A stretch of 35,309 nt of DNA from contig CAMRDW010000011.1 in assembly GCA_947041315.1 (NCBI GenBank), positions 1 to 35,309 on the forward strand, read 5' to 3'. Positions 1 through 7,669 of this stretch are shown in pieces; the first letter of the stretch is position 1; every line of letters begins with the position of its first letter. A program made the position numbers and the translations under genes. The DNA comes from an uncultured Enterovibrio sp. (GTDB lineage: Bacteria; Pseudomonadota; Gammaproteobacteria; Enterobacterales; Vibrionaceae). The notes under the pieces were generated by a model. The model ran no database searches, was not told the DNA's origin, and saw nothing but the letters and a program-made list of their open reading frames with translations.

Positions 1-79
1 GGCCAATCACAGAGTAGATCTATGCTCTGGGTCTTCACTCGTTTGCTGTCTACACGCATCTTCAATTACTTTGGGTATA
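1..79 (+). repeat. ERIC-family repeat, copy 1 (left-truncated by window edge)
   Basis: The right two-thirds of a ~126-bp repeat, ending in GGGTATA. It shares the core GGCCAATCACAGAGTAGATC with later copies. I assign the family to ERIC because the reverse orientation reads like the known ERIC consensus: a GTGAA..CCC..TGA-TTGG..TGAGCGA core and a right end of ..CTTCAAAGGCGACGGGTATA. Here + means the GTCGCC end comes first. It abuts the next copy. Confidence 0.85.
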
Positions 80-204
80 TACCCGTCGCCTTTGAAGCTG
101 CGTGGGTGTTAGCAGCGCTCGTTCTGCCCAATCAGATAGTCAGGCTATGCTCAGGCGCTTCACTCATTTACAGCAGGCGCGCATCTTCAATTCCTTTGGG
201 TATA
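78..204 (+). repeat. ERIC-family repeat, copy 2 (complete)
   Basis: A complete copy starting TATACCCGTCGCCTTTGAAG and ending CTTTGGGTATA. It overlaps copy 1 by the shared TA of TATATA, so the two stand head to tail, as expected if one copy inserted at the terminal TA of the other. Confidence 0.88.
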
Positions 205-364
205 CAGGGAATTTCAAGAGGCTTGTACATATAAATAAATAATAAATCGACCTTAAATGTCTCAATTTCAAAACGCATGACTAATATTTAATAATTACTT
301 GCATCAGTTTATGTAAGTGTTTTTATCGTTGATATTTATTGCGTTTTTAAGGAGAAATACGTTT

Positions 365-2038
365 ATGTCTTCATCAATGACAATTAAGCAAAGGCTTACG
401 ATGTTTGTTGTGCTGGTGTGTGGAATCCAAGTTATTGTTGCTGCGTTTGTCTTTATACAATTGATGTTTACTGAAGAGCATATTACCGCAGTGGCAAAGC
501 GAGATCTTCCTTTAACGATCGCATTAACAAAGGCAACAGAGCATCAATTAGAACAGCGTATCCATTACAACAGAGCCTTTAGGTTTGCTCTTAATTCTTA
601 TGAAAGTTCGGAAAATCAGGAAAATTATACGAAAGAGAAAAATGGCATTAATTTGTATAGCACTTTAATAAAGAAAGAATGGGGTGTAATTGGAAGCATA
701 ATTTCCAATATCATAGAAATGAGCAGCTCTGAAGAAGAAAAGGTCTATTTTCAGTCATTTTCTGAAGAACTCAATGAGATTTCCAAGAATCATCAAGCAT
801 GGGTCGATAATGTCAATGATATCTTTATTGCCCTAGAAGAGGGACGTTTTCAAAATGCAGAAGAACTTGATAAGGTCGTAATAGAAAAGGCCATCTCTAC
901 AACAAAGCAGGTTGAACATTTATTAGATGAAATTGGAGAGTTTACAAAAGAAGCGGTCAGCAGTATTGAGCATGAAACAGCAAGCCTAGAAAAAGTGGTG
1001 TTCATAGGGGCTCTTGTGGCATTGATTATTGCCATTGTGATGTCAAATATTATTCTAAAACGTATTTATGCTGGCTTGAATAAAGTCTCTGAGGCTCTTT
1101 TAACACAAGCAAATGGTGATTTCAGTCAAAGAATTGTGACCGATGAGCCTGGCATTATCGGTGATTTACAACGAAACATGGAAGGCACACGTCAAAGTAC
1201 CAATACCATGATAGGGAAAGTGGCTCATGATGTTAGCAATGCAGTAAAAGCTTTGAATATGGCATCAGGTGCCGTGAAAAAGAACAGCGATGCCCAGAGT
1301 TCAGAGATCATGTTGGTTTCAAAAGCGGTAAATGAAATGTCAGCGACAGCTCAAAAAATTGCTAATAATGCCTCTTTAACGCAAGAAGCAACGGAAAGTG
1401 CATCCAATCAATCTTCAGAGAGCTTACGGGTGAATCAAGAGGCAATGAGCCAAATGAATCAATTGATTGAAAGTTTAACTCTTAGCAGTGCTGCATTGGC
1501 TGAACTTGAAAAGAACAGCACGAATATTGCCTCTGTTCTTGATGTAATTAAAGGGATTGCTGAGCAAACAAATTTACTGGCTTTAAATGCTGCGATTGAA
1601 GCTGCTCGGGCGGGTGAACAGGGACGAGGATTTGCCGTGGTCGCGGATGAAGTTCGAAGTTTAGCTCAAAGAACCCATGACTCGACTTCAGAAATTGAAA
1701 GCATGATTGCTCAACTGAGCAGTGTGACAAAAGACGCGGTAGAAACAATGGGGAAAAGCTGTGAAATGGGAGATAAAACGATTGAGTTATCATCTCAATC
1801 TGCTGATTATCTTTCTCAAGCAAGCAATGCGACAACAAGAGTCACTGACATGAACTTTCAAGTCGCCAGTGCTGCGGAGCAACAAAGTGGGGTTGTTGAG
1901 GAAGTAAATATAAATGTAAATAGGATCAGTGAAATGGCAAGCGAGAGCGCGCGCGAGGTTGCCAATCTTGTTGCTGCGATGGGTAAACTAAATGAAATAA
2001 CGTTGAGCTTGCAGTCTTCAGTTGGTCAGGATAGATAG
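365..2038 (+). CDS. Methyl-accepting chemotaxis protein with helical periplasmic sensor
   Basis: A 557-residue transmembrane chemoreceptor that would sense a periplasmic ligand and control CheA/CheW. From the chosen ATG, a short cytoplasmic start is followed by TM1 (about 13-35), a predicted all-helical sensor domain (about 36-210, four-helix-bundle like), TM2 (211-231), a HAMP domain (about 232-285) and a long coiled-coil signalling region. The hairpin tip (about 398-432) carries the signature [18 protein letters not shown] followed by [15 protein letters not shown]. The C-terminus has no CheR-tethering NWETF-type pentapeptide. I chose ATG 365 because AAGGAG lies 10 bases upstream; a GTG at 317 is open but has no comparable site. 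No che genes are nearby, so it probably works with a system encoded elsewhere. The ligand cannot be predicted. Confidence 0.95.
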   Translation: MSSSMTIKQRLTMFVVLVCGIQVIVAAFVFIQLMFTEEHITAVAKRDLPLTIALTKATEHQLEQRIHYNRAFRFALNSYESSENQENYTKEKNGINLYSTLIKKEWGVIGSIISNIIEMSSSEEEKVYFQSFSEELNEISKNHQAWVDNVNDIFIALEEGRFQNAEELDKVVIEKAISTTKQVEHLLDEIGEFTKEAVSSIEHETASLEKVVFIGALVALIIAIVMSNIILKRIYAGLNKVSEALLTQANGDFSQRIVTDEPGIIGDLQRNMEGTRQSTNTMIGKVAHDVSNAVKALNMASGAVKKNSDAQSSEIMLVSKAVNEMSATAQKIANNASLTQEATESASNQSSESLRVNQEAMSQMNQLIESLTLSSAALAELEKNSTNIASVLDVIKGIAEQTNLLALNAAIEAARAGEQGRGFAVVADEVRSLAQRTHDSTSEIESMIAQLSSVTKDAVETMGKSCEMGDKTIELSSQSADYLSQASNATTRVTDMNFQVASAAEQQSGVVEEVNINVNRISEMASESAREVANLVAAMGKLNEITLSLQSSVGQDR

Positions 2039-2055
2039 TCTGGATTAACGCAAAG

Positions 2056-2082
2056 AAAAGCAGGCTTCATGCCTGTTTTTTT
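2056..2082 (+). terminator. Rho-independent terminator of the first chemoreceptor gene
   Basis: A short hairpin CAGGC-TTCAT-GCCTG with flanking A and T pairs is followed by seven T, 18 bases after the stop codon. Confidence 0.75.
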
Positions 2083-2475
2083 GTGCTTAAAATTTCCAGT
2101 CCTTTAGGAATATTATTCAAGATATCTGAAAATGCAGCGAGGCTGCAAGGTGAAAAGTCGTTGGGCGCAGATGGAGTTTGTGATTGGGCTTTATGCCAAT
2201 CCCATTAAACATTTGATCATTTTTGCTTGTTAAAATCATTGATAACATCCTTATGAATTTTTCAATTAGAATAACGCGTTATCGACAATTCACTGCCTTG
2301 TTCTCAGTGATTTTTGTGGCGCAATTTTTGACTAACTACTTAATGGAATTGGTATTAGGGCCTCGCCAGTAGGGCTGTTTTTCAACGGTGACGGATATAG
2401 CGCGCCTAGATAGAAAACGAAGGCGATTCACTGTTTAAGCCTTTAACAACCTTGATTGAACATTAAATATGGGAT
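2083..2475. other. Intergenic region between the chemoreceptor gene and trmL
   Basis: About 390 bases without a gene. It holds copy A of the second repeat family (2196-2353). The flanks resemble the two halves of a decayed, reverse-oriented ERIC: a TGTGATTGG-like stretch before the insert, and TTCAACGGTGACGGATATA after it at about 2380. I see no reading frame worth reporting. Confidence 0.6.
2196..2353. mobile_element. MITE-like repeat family 2, copy A
   Basis: A 158-bp element bounded by imperfect inverted repeats: CCAATCCCATTAA on the left and TTAATGGAATTGG on the right. Most of the interior matches copy B at 4393-4556 over the full length. The interior carries the palindrome ATAACGCGTTAT. 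On the minus strand a short open frame beginning MILTSKNDQMFNGIGI follows AAGGA, which may be the remnant of the start of a transposase gene. No complete transposase is present. Confidence 0.7.
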
Positions 2476-2940
2476 TTAAATCCCGCCTAAATAGTCATTT
2501 TGACGCCAAGCTTCATAGCAAATGACAGAAACTGAATTGGCAAGGTTTAAGCTGCGGCTGGATGGCATCATTGGAACTCTAATTCGGCGTTCTGGAGTAA
2601 AACTCTCACGGATTTCTTCCGGCAGTCCTGTTGTTTCAGAACCAAATAAAAAAACATCCCCATCTTTAAATTGAACATCAGAATGTGGTCGACTTCCTTT
2701 TGTTGTGCACGCAAATATTCGGCATTCCCCCATAGATTCGAGGAATGCTTGATAATTTGGATAACGGATGACGTTTGTTAGGCTTTTGTAGTCTAATCCT
2801 GCGCGGCGAAGTTTTTTTTCTTCAAAATCAAATCCAAGTGGTTCAATAAGATGAAGCTTACAGCCTGTATTTGCTGAAATTCGAATGATATTTCCCGTGT
2901 TTTGAGGGATTTTGGGTTCGTGAAGGGCAATGTGAAACAT
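2476..2940 (-). CDS. trmL: tRNA (cytidine(34)-2'-O)-methyltransferase TrmL
   Basis: A SPOUT-family methyltransferase that 2'-O-methylates the wobble base (C34/cmnm5U34) of tRNA-Leu isoacceptors, using S-adenosylmethionine. The sequence follows E. coli TrmL (157 aa) throughout: an N-terminal [20 protein letters not shown], then LRRAGLDY, then the knot and cofactor loop segments [13 protein letters not shown] and [20 protein letters not shown], and YEAWRQ near the end. I use the ATG giving MFHIALHEP (154 aa); a TTG three codons upstream is open, and neither start has a strong ribosome-binding site. The gene lies downstream of tpiA in the same direction, but a terminator at 3029-3061 separates them. 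Confidence 0.95.
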   Translation of the reverse strand: MFHIALHEPKIPQNTGNIIRISANTGCKLHLIEPLGFDFEEKKLRRAGLDYKSLTNVIRYPNYQAFLESMGECRIFACTTKGSRPHSDVQFKDGDVFLFGSETTGLPEEIRESFTPERRIRVPMMPSSRSLNLANSVSVICYEAWRQNDYLGGI

Positions 2941-3028
2941 GATGATCAATTCGTCAACGTTAAAAAAAAAGCAGTATATACCTAAATCGGATAAAGGTGC
3001 ACAGAGGGCAAGACAAAGAAGGGTCGAT

Positions 3029-3061
3029 AAAAAAGGTGAAGTAAACTCTTCACCTTTTGTT
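3029..3061 (-). terminator. Terminator of tpiA
   Basis: The inverted repeat AAAGGTGAAG/CTTCACCTTT with a 6-base loop lies about 22 bases after the tpiA stop. On the minus strand it is followed by a T run. Confidence 0.85.
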
Positions 3062-3082
3062 TATTTGAAACTGAATATTTGA

Positions 3083-3853
3083 TCAGTTCTTCATTTTCGC
3101 CGCAGCTTGGACAATGGATGCAAAATCAGTAGCGTTTAATGATGCACCTCCTACCAATGCACCATCAATGTCAGGTTGCATAAAATAAGTTGCAGCGTTT
3201 TCAGGTTTAACAGAACCCCCGTATTGGATTATGATTTTTTTCGCGATAGTGTCACTTTTCTGAGCGATATGTGAACGGATCCCTGCGTGAATACGTTGTG
3301 CATCATCTGCAGTTGCAGCTTTGCCAGTACCGATAGCCCAGATAGGTTCGTATGCGATAATGACACCGTCAAAAGCTTCAACGCCTTGGGCATTGATGAT
3401 GGCGTCAAGTTGACGTGCACAAACTGCGAGGGTTTCTCCCGCTTCATTTTGGGCTTCAGATTCACCGATACAAATAACGGGTGTTAGGCCTTGCTCTTTT
3501 AGTACTGCCAGTTTTTTAGCAACAGAATCGTCTGATTCTTGATGATATTCACGGCGTTCTGAGTGGCCAATAATAATATGAGTCGCACCAAAATCTTTCA
3601 GCATTTCAGGAGAGATGTCACCAGTGAAGGCACCGTTGAGATTAATGTCAACGTTTTGAGCACCAAGTATGATCTTGCTTTGGAGTTCATTTATTTGTTT
3701 TTCTGCGATATCAAGGTACATTACAGGAGGTGCAATCGCGACATCCACACCCTCGATACCAACTAATTGAGCGTCTAAATCTTTTATAAGACTTGTGACC
3801 ACAGCTTTATTGCCATTTAATTTCCAGTTTCCCATAATTAAAGGACGACGCAT
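3083..3853 (-). CDS. tpiA: Triose-phosphate isomerase
   Basis: Interconverts dihydroxyacetone phosphate and glyceraldehyde 3-phosphate in glycolysis and gluconeogenesis, as a soluble TIM-barrel dimer. It has 256 residues (E. coli 255). The catalytic residues are visible: Lys11 in GNWKLNG, His97 in IIGHSERR and Glu169 in [12 protein letters not shown], which begins the flexible loop. The phosphate-binding segments GGSVKPENA and GGASL are at the C-terminus. GGAG lies 9 bases before the ATG. It links the nearby glycerol genes glpK and glpX to central metabolism, as glycerol-derived DHAP passes through this enzyme. A possible promoter is TTGTTA (3897-3902) with TAAAAA (3874-3879) at 17-base spacing, but the -10 is weak. 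Confidence 0.98.
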   Translation of the reverse strand: MRRPLIMGNWKLNGNKAVVTSLIKDLDAQLVGIEGVDVAIAPPVMYLDIAEKQINELQSKIILGAQNVDINLNGAFTGDISPEMLKDFGATHIIIGHSERREYHQESDDSVAKKLAVLKEQGLTPVICIGESEAQNEAGETLAVCARQLDAIINAQGVEAFDGVIIAYEPIWAIGTGKAATADDAQRIHAGIRSHIAQKSDTIAKKIIIQYGGSVKPENAATYFMQPDIDGALVGGASLNATDFASIVQAAAKMKN

Positions 3854-4392
3854 AAAATTTCTCCAAAATGTAATTTTTAATATCAGCCAAAGTATTTAAC
3901 AAGGGCTGTTCAATGCTGGAATCTTGAACGTTGTACTCGTTTTAAGACCAAATGTGAATAACAAATTTTCAGTGATGGTTTTTTCTCGATCAAATTATCG
4001 AAGCATTGCCTTCATCTCGAGGCTTTTAAGAAAAGTATTTCGTTCTCAATATCAAATTCCTCATGATTCCGATGCTATTAAAAGCACTTATCTTTTAATT
4101 TCAAACGGGTTTAGAGAAAATTTTGGAACTCACCTAACCGTATGTTAGGTAGGAAGTCAAGAGGTAAGGGATTTTATTTTTTGGGACGTAAAAATGCATT
4201 AAACGCAAAAATTATGTTTTTTTAATTATAACAAATGGTTAATTGTGATTTTTGCTCTTTTCTAATCAATAGATAGGGATGGCTTTAATATGGATTGCTG
4301 CAATCTAAGGAAAACGAACATTCCTCACTTATGAAAAATAATATTGATTTTTGTCACACCCTTGCTTGAGCGCCTAAAGAGATGGACTTATA

Positions 4393-4556
4393 GCAATCCC
4401 ATTAAACATTTGATCATTTTTGCTTGTTAAAATCACCGATAACATCGTTATGAATTTCTCAATTAGAATAACTCGTTATCGACAATTCACGCCTGGTTCT
4501 CAGTGGTTTTTCCGGCGCAATGTCTGACTGGTTGTGTAATGGAATGGAATGGGTAT
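4393..4556. mobile_element. MITE-like repeat family 2, copy B
   Basis: A second copy in the same orientation as that at 2196-2353, about 164 bp. It is highly similar inside, including an identical ~40-base stretch near the left end that encodes LTSKNDQMFNGI on the minus strand. The ends are more degenerate (GCAATCCCATTAA on the left, GGAATGGGTATTAG on the right), and the palindrome has one change (ATAACTCGTTAT). The minus-strand start codon is GTG here and ATG in copy A. Confidence 0.7.
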
Positions 4557-4685
4557 TAGAGCCGACGCTGCGGGAAAAACGGTGTTTTCAATTTGAATTT
4601 CAAAGGTAAGTTGTAATAAATCGATACATGGTGCGGAGCGAAGGATGGGAAGGGTTTCATTTAGAGAAAGAAAATTAAAATAGGG

Positions 4686-4717
4686 TTGAAAAAAGAAGTG
4701 GATTATTCCACTTCTTT
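4686..4717 (-). terminator. Terminator of the DUF3135 gene
   Basis: The perfect 11-bp arms AAAGAAGTGGA and TCCACTTCTTT have a 4-base loop. On the minus strand they are followed by six T, 14 bases after the stop codon. Confidence 0.88.
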
Positions 4718-4730
4718 AATGGATGTAAAA

Positions 4731-5069
4731 TTAATTTCCTGTCGTCATTTTTTGGAGGTTTGATCGCGGTTGTAATGTTGTAACGCTTGCTGTTTTATTT
4801 GTCATTGATTCTGGATTATTGAGTGCTGTTGAGAAGTGACTGAATTTTTTGATGAGCTCTTTCATTAGCAATACATTTATTTGATTGGGGTTTTTTCCCG
4901 TTTCTATCACTCTGTTTATATGGCTAAGTTGCGCCCTAAGGGTAGGTTGCATTCTTTTGCTTGCGGTTGCAATAAACGCTTCGCTCATTTCAATTCGAAG
5001 CATTTCAAGTTCTTGTGGATCCTTTTCTGCTAGTGCTTTTAATTCGTCAAATGAAGGTAAGGTTTTCAT
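4731..5069 (-). CDS. DUF3135-family small protein
   Basis: A 112-residue soluble protein of unknown function. The N-terminal segment LPSFDELKALAEKDPQELE followed by a helical LRIEMSEAFI and ARL-type region is the pattern I associate with DUF3135, found in Vibrio, Shewanella and Aeromonas relatives, often near tpiA/fpr/glpX. The rest is predicted helical; the last 30 residues are polar and low in structure. I chose this ATG because AGGAG lies 7 bases upstream and the product then begins with the family's MKTLPSFDEL; a longer open frame to 5150 has no such support. It is downstream of fpr and separated by a possible weak terminator. The family assignment is from memory and no function is implied. 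Confidence 0.8.
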   Translation of the reverse strand: MKTLPSFDELKALAEKDPQELEMLRIEMSEAFIATASKRMQPTLRAQLSHINRVIETGKNPNQINVLLMKELIKKFSHFSTALNNPESMTNKTASVTTLQPRSNLQKMTTGN

Positions 5070-5280
5070 GGCATAACTCCTGTTGTCGCTCATGACTTGG
5101 GTATGAATATATGCGCAAAACCCAGCGAAAACAGTGGAAGGGTGATTCATAACTGAGACTGTTAAGATTTTTGAAAAGAACTTATTTTTTATTTATTGAT
5201 TAAGCCCTTGATTTGAAGCTTGTTTGATTTGTTCTGTAAATGAGATTCTAACTTATAAGAATTAAACGGAAAGGGAGGAG

Positions 5281-5311
5281 GGGGGAGAGATAAAAGGGGG
5301 TTATCTCCCCC
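5281..5311 (-). terminator. Hairpin downstream of fpr, probable weak terminator
   Basis: GAGATAA/TTATCTC arms extend through a mismatch into G/C pairs. The hairpin lies 17 bases after the fpr stop on the minus strand. It is followed by C- and T-rich sequence rather than a clean T run, so termination may be partial. Confidence 0.5.
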
Positions 5312-5327
5312 TACTTTAAGCTGAAGG

Positions 5328-6071
5328 TTACCAATACTGCTCAGTTGTAATGTGCCCAGGCTTACGACGTAAATTTTTTTCGAACCCTTTTTGAATGAGT
5401 AAATGACGCACATCTTTAACCATATGTGGGTTGCCGCACAGCATGATTTGGCTTCGTTCTGGAGCAAGGGGAAGAGCTACAATGCGCTCTAGCATTCCGT
5501 CTTTCAATGCATGAGTGATTCTGCCTGATAATGCTTCAATGTTTGGCTCTTGTGTTACAAAAGGTTGAACAATGATTTGATCCTTGTGTTTTGATTTAAG
5601 TATATTGATTTCGGCTTGATAACTTAAATCAGCAGAAAAGCGAACACCATGCACCAAAACCACCTTCCGAAAACGTTGCCAAACTTCATTTTGATGCAAA
5701 ATTGAAAGAAAAGGTCCGATGGCCGTCCCTGTCGATATCATCCAGAGGTGTTCACTTTGTGGGATTTCATTTAGCGTGAAGAATCCGTTTGCTTCTTTGG
5801 TTATCATCAAGTTGTCTCCTGCTTCAAGGGCATGAAGGCGAGGAGAGAGCAATCCATCCGCAACACGTGTAGCGTAAATTTCTTGATATTTACTGTTGGG
5901 GGAATTGACATAGGAATAAGCGCGTTGGATCAGTTTTCCGTCAATTTCAAGTCCAAGTTTTGTAAATTGCCCAGCCAAAAATGGCGCGATATCTGCCTTT
6001 AAAATCAAGCTAAAAAGATCTCGATTCCAATGTCGGTTTTCAATCACTTCCGCTTTTATCCATGTTCCCAT
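5328..6071 (-). CDS. fpr: Ferredoxin/flavodoxin--NADP+ reductase
   Basis: A 247-residue FAD-dependent reductase (E. coli Fpr 248 aa) that moves electrons between NADPH and ferredoxin or flavodoxin in the cytoplasm. An N-terminal FAD-binding barrel contains RAYSYVNSPN (about 50-60), the flavin-binding signature. The C-terminal NADP-binding domain contains ISTGTAIGPFLSIL and MLCGNPHMV. It ends RRKPGHITTEQYW, the aromatic C-terminus that stacks on the flavin in this subclass. AGGAGG lies 6 bases before the ATG. In E. coli fpr follows glpX directly; here an exporter operon on the other strand lies between them. Confidence 0.97.
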   Translation of the reverse strand: MGTWIKAEVIENRHWNRDLFSLILKADIAPFLAGQFTKLGLEIDGKLIQRAYSYVNSPNSKYQEIYATRVADGLLSPRLHALEAGDNLMITKEANGFFTLNEIPQSEHLWMISTGTAIGPFLSILHQNEVWQRFRKVVLVHGVRFSADLSYQAEINILKSKHKDQIIVQPFVTQEPNIEALSGRITHALKDGMLERIVALPLAPERSQIMLCGNPHMVKDVRHLLIQKGFEKNLRRKPGHITTEQYW

Positions 6072-6640
6072 AGACCCTCCTAAACGGTTGATTCTTTAAG
6101 TTTAATATATTGATTTGATGCTGTTGAAATTTAATGCGTTTTTTATGTTTTCTGAAAATTGTTTTGAATTTCTTTGATAAGTGAACCGACTCTCTTGAGC
6201 GATCTTTGACTCTGAGGGAATATCTCCATCTGTAGCCTCTAAGATATGCTAATGCATTGAGTTTATCTTTTAAATTATGGAAATCTTTGGATGTGTTTCG
6301 ATATTGTTCCACTGTCTTTTTATTGAATAAATCATTTTTGTTGGAAGTGTTTAAATTCAAAGGTACGGAGATTGCTCTGCTTGTGTAAGTAAGGATAAAA
6401 CTGTTTTTCAAGGCATATATATTTTTAGATAGGGTTCATAACATTGAGACAAGGGGCTCTTCTTTTGAAGAAATGAATAAAAAACAAACAATCTTATAAC
6501 CTCTTAAAAAAATAGAATCCAACTAACTAGACTATATCCAGACAAGCTGAACTTGCGTGCCGATTGAATTTTAATGAACGTCATTTTCATATTGTTTGTA
6601 CCTATAAAGCCTAAAAAATAAAGCGCTGGAGGAGGGGGAG
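6072..6640. other. Intergenic region between fpr and the exporter operon (divergent)
   Basis: About 570 bases holding the promoters of two divergent units. A 123-codon frame on the minus strand (6040-6411) overlaps the fpr start and has no recognisable content. A short dyad AATGA-ACG-TCATT at 6573-6585, 55 bases before the exporter start, could be a repressor site, but its half-sites are only 5 bp. No regulator gene is present. Confidence 0.5.
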
Positions 6641-7669
6641 ATGGCTGAGAATAATAAGATTCTTTTTCGAAATTTATTGATGTTTATTGCGGCAGGAGTG
6701 CTCTTAGCCAGTTTGGGATATGAGTATATTCGTTATCAAGAGAGATACCCCCAAACAGACGACGCATATGTACATGCAAATATCCTTTATATTGCACCTC
6801 TAGTCCATGGAAAATTGAGCGCGGTGAATGTAAGCGATTTTCAACATGTTGATAAAGGAATGGTTATTGCCCGCATTTCTTCTGGTCTTTTTCAAGCTCG
6901 CCTTGATCAAGCTCAAGCTGATTATGAAAGTGCTGCAGCGCAAAATAAAGGAACGAGTGACGCTATTGTTGGAGCCAGTGCTGAAATAAGATCCTCTAGC
7001 GCCAAACTTTCAGATATACAAGAAAAGTACCGACGTAATATGGTGCTGGTTAAAAAGGGCGTTCTTTCAAAACAAACGGGTAATGATTTAAAAGCAGAGC
7101 TTTCTGCGGCTAAAAATAATCTGGATTTGGCTCGTTCTCATATGCTGCAATTAATCAATGAACAAGGCCACTCAGGAAAAGAAGCCCCTGCTGTAAAACA
7201 AGCCGCTGCGGCCTTATCAGAAGCGAGCATTAATCTTTCTTACACTGAAATTGTGGCTCCTGTTTCTGGCCGATTAGGCAAAGTGAATGTACGCCCTGGA
7301 AGTGTTGTCTCTCCTGCGCAAGCTATGATGCCATTGGTTGAAGATGATTCTTTTTGGGTTCAAGCAAATTACAAAGAAGATCATTTAAAATATATTCAAC
7401 CCGGTATGACGGCCAGTATTGTGCTTGATATGTATCCTGAAGTCCCTTTTCAGGGCAAAGTCATTGCAATTTCTCCCGCAAGCGGTTCTTCTTTTTCTTT
7501 ACTCCCTCCTGAAAATGCAACGGGGAACTGGGTAAAAGTGCCGCAGCGTTTTCCTGTCAAATTGAGCATTGAAAGAAAACGCGATCAACCTGCGTTTCGT
7601 GTTGGTGCAAGTGCAACTGTAACGGTTAATTCCTCATCTTTAGAGGTTGCTTTTGATGCAAAGCAATAG
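6641..7669 (+). CDS. EmrA/HlyD-type membrane fusion protein of a multidrug exporter
   Basis: The periplasmic adaptor of a tripartite efflux pump, linking the inner-membrane transporter encoded next to an outer-membrane channel. It has 342 residues: one N-terminal membrane anchor (about 9-27), then the signature TDDAYVHANILYIAPLVHGK of the EmrA/YibH group, the first half of the lipoyl-like domain, an alpha-helical hairpin (about 80-195, Ala/Gln/Lys rich), the second lipoyl half with IVAPVSGRLGKVNVRPGSVV, and a beta-barrel with NYKEDHLKYIQPGM. A GGAGGAGG stretch precedes the ATG. The stop overlaps the next gene, so the two are translationally coupled. No TolC-like gene is in the window, so a TolC-type partner would be shared. 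The substrate is unknown. Confidence 0.93.
   Translation: MAENNKILFRNLLMFIAAGVLLASLGYEYIRYQERYPQTDDAYVHANILYIAPLVHGKLSAVNVSDFQHVDKGMVIARISSGLFQARLDQAQADYESAAAQNKGTSDAIVGASAEIRSSSAKLSDIQEKYRRNMVLVKKGVLSKQTGNDLKAELSAAKNNLDLARSHMLQLINEQGHSGKEAPAVKQAAAALSEASINLSYTEIVAPVSGRLGKVNVRPGSVVSPAQAMMPLVEDDSFWVQANYKEDHLKYIQPGMTASIVLDMYPEVPFQGKVIAISPASGSSFSLLPPENATGNWVKVPQRFPVKLSIERKRDQPAFRVGASATVTVNSSSLEVAFDAKQ

Larger units (their letters stand above)
3854..4730. other. Long intergenic region between tpiA and the DUF3135 gene
   Basis: About 880 bases. It contains copy B of repeat family 2 (4393-4556) and the terminator of the DUF3135 gene (4686-4717). A 74-codon open frame on the + strand at 3924-4148 has no ribosome-binding site or recognisable sequence, and I do not accept it. 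The rest is AT-rich with no other supported feature. Confidence 0.6.

Noticed and set aside
3924..4148. 74-codon open frame on the + strand between tpiA and the DUF3135 gene
   Set aside because: It starts with TTG, has no ribosome-binding site and no recognisable sequence. The region looks like non-coding AT-rich DNA.
5281..5311. Riboswitch or structured RNA after fpr
   Set aside because: The hairpin is simple and G/C-stacked, better explained as a weak terminator between fpr and the DUF3135 gene.
6040..6411. 123-codon open frame on the minus strand overlapping the start of fpr
   Set aside because: It runs over the fpr ribosome-binding site and start, is rich in Lys, Asn and Arg as AT-rich spacer would give, and has no family resemblance.
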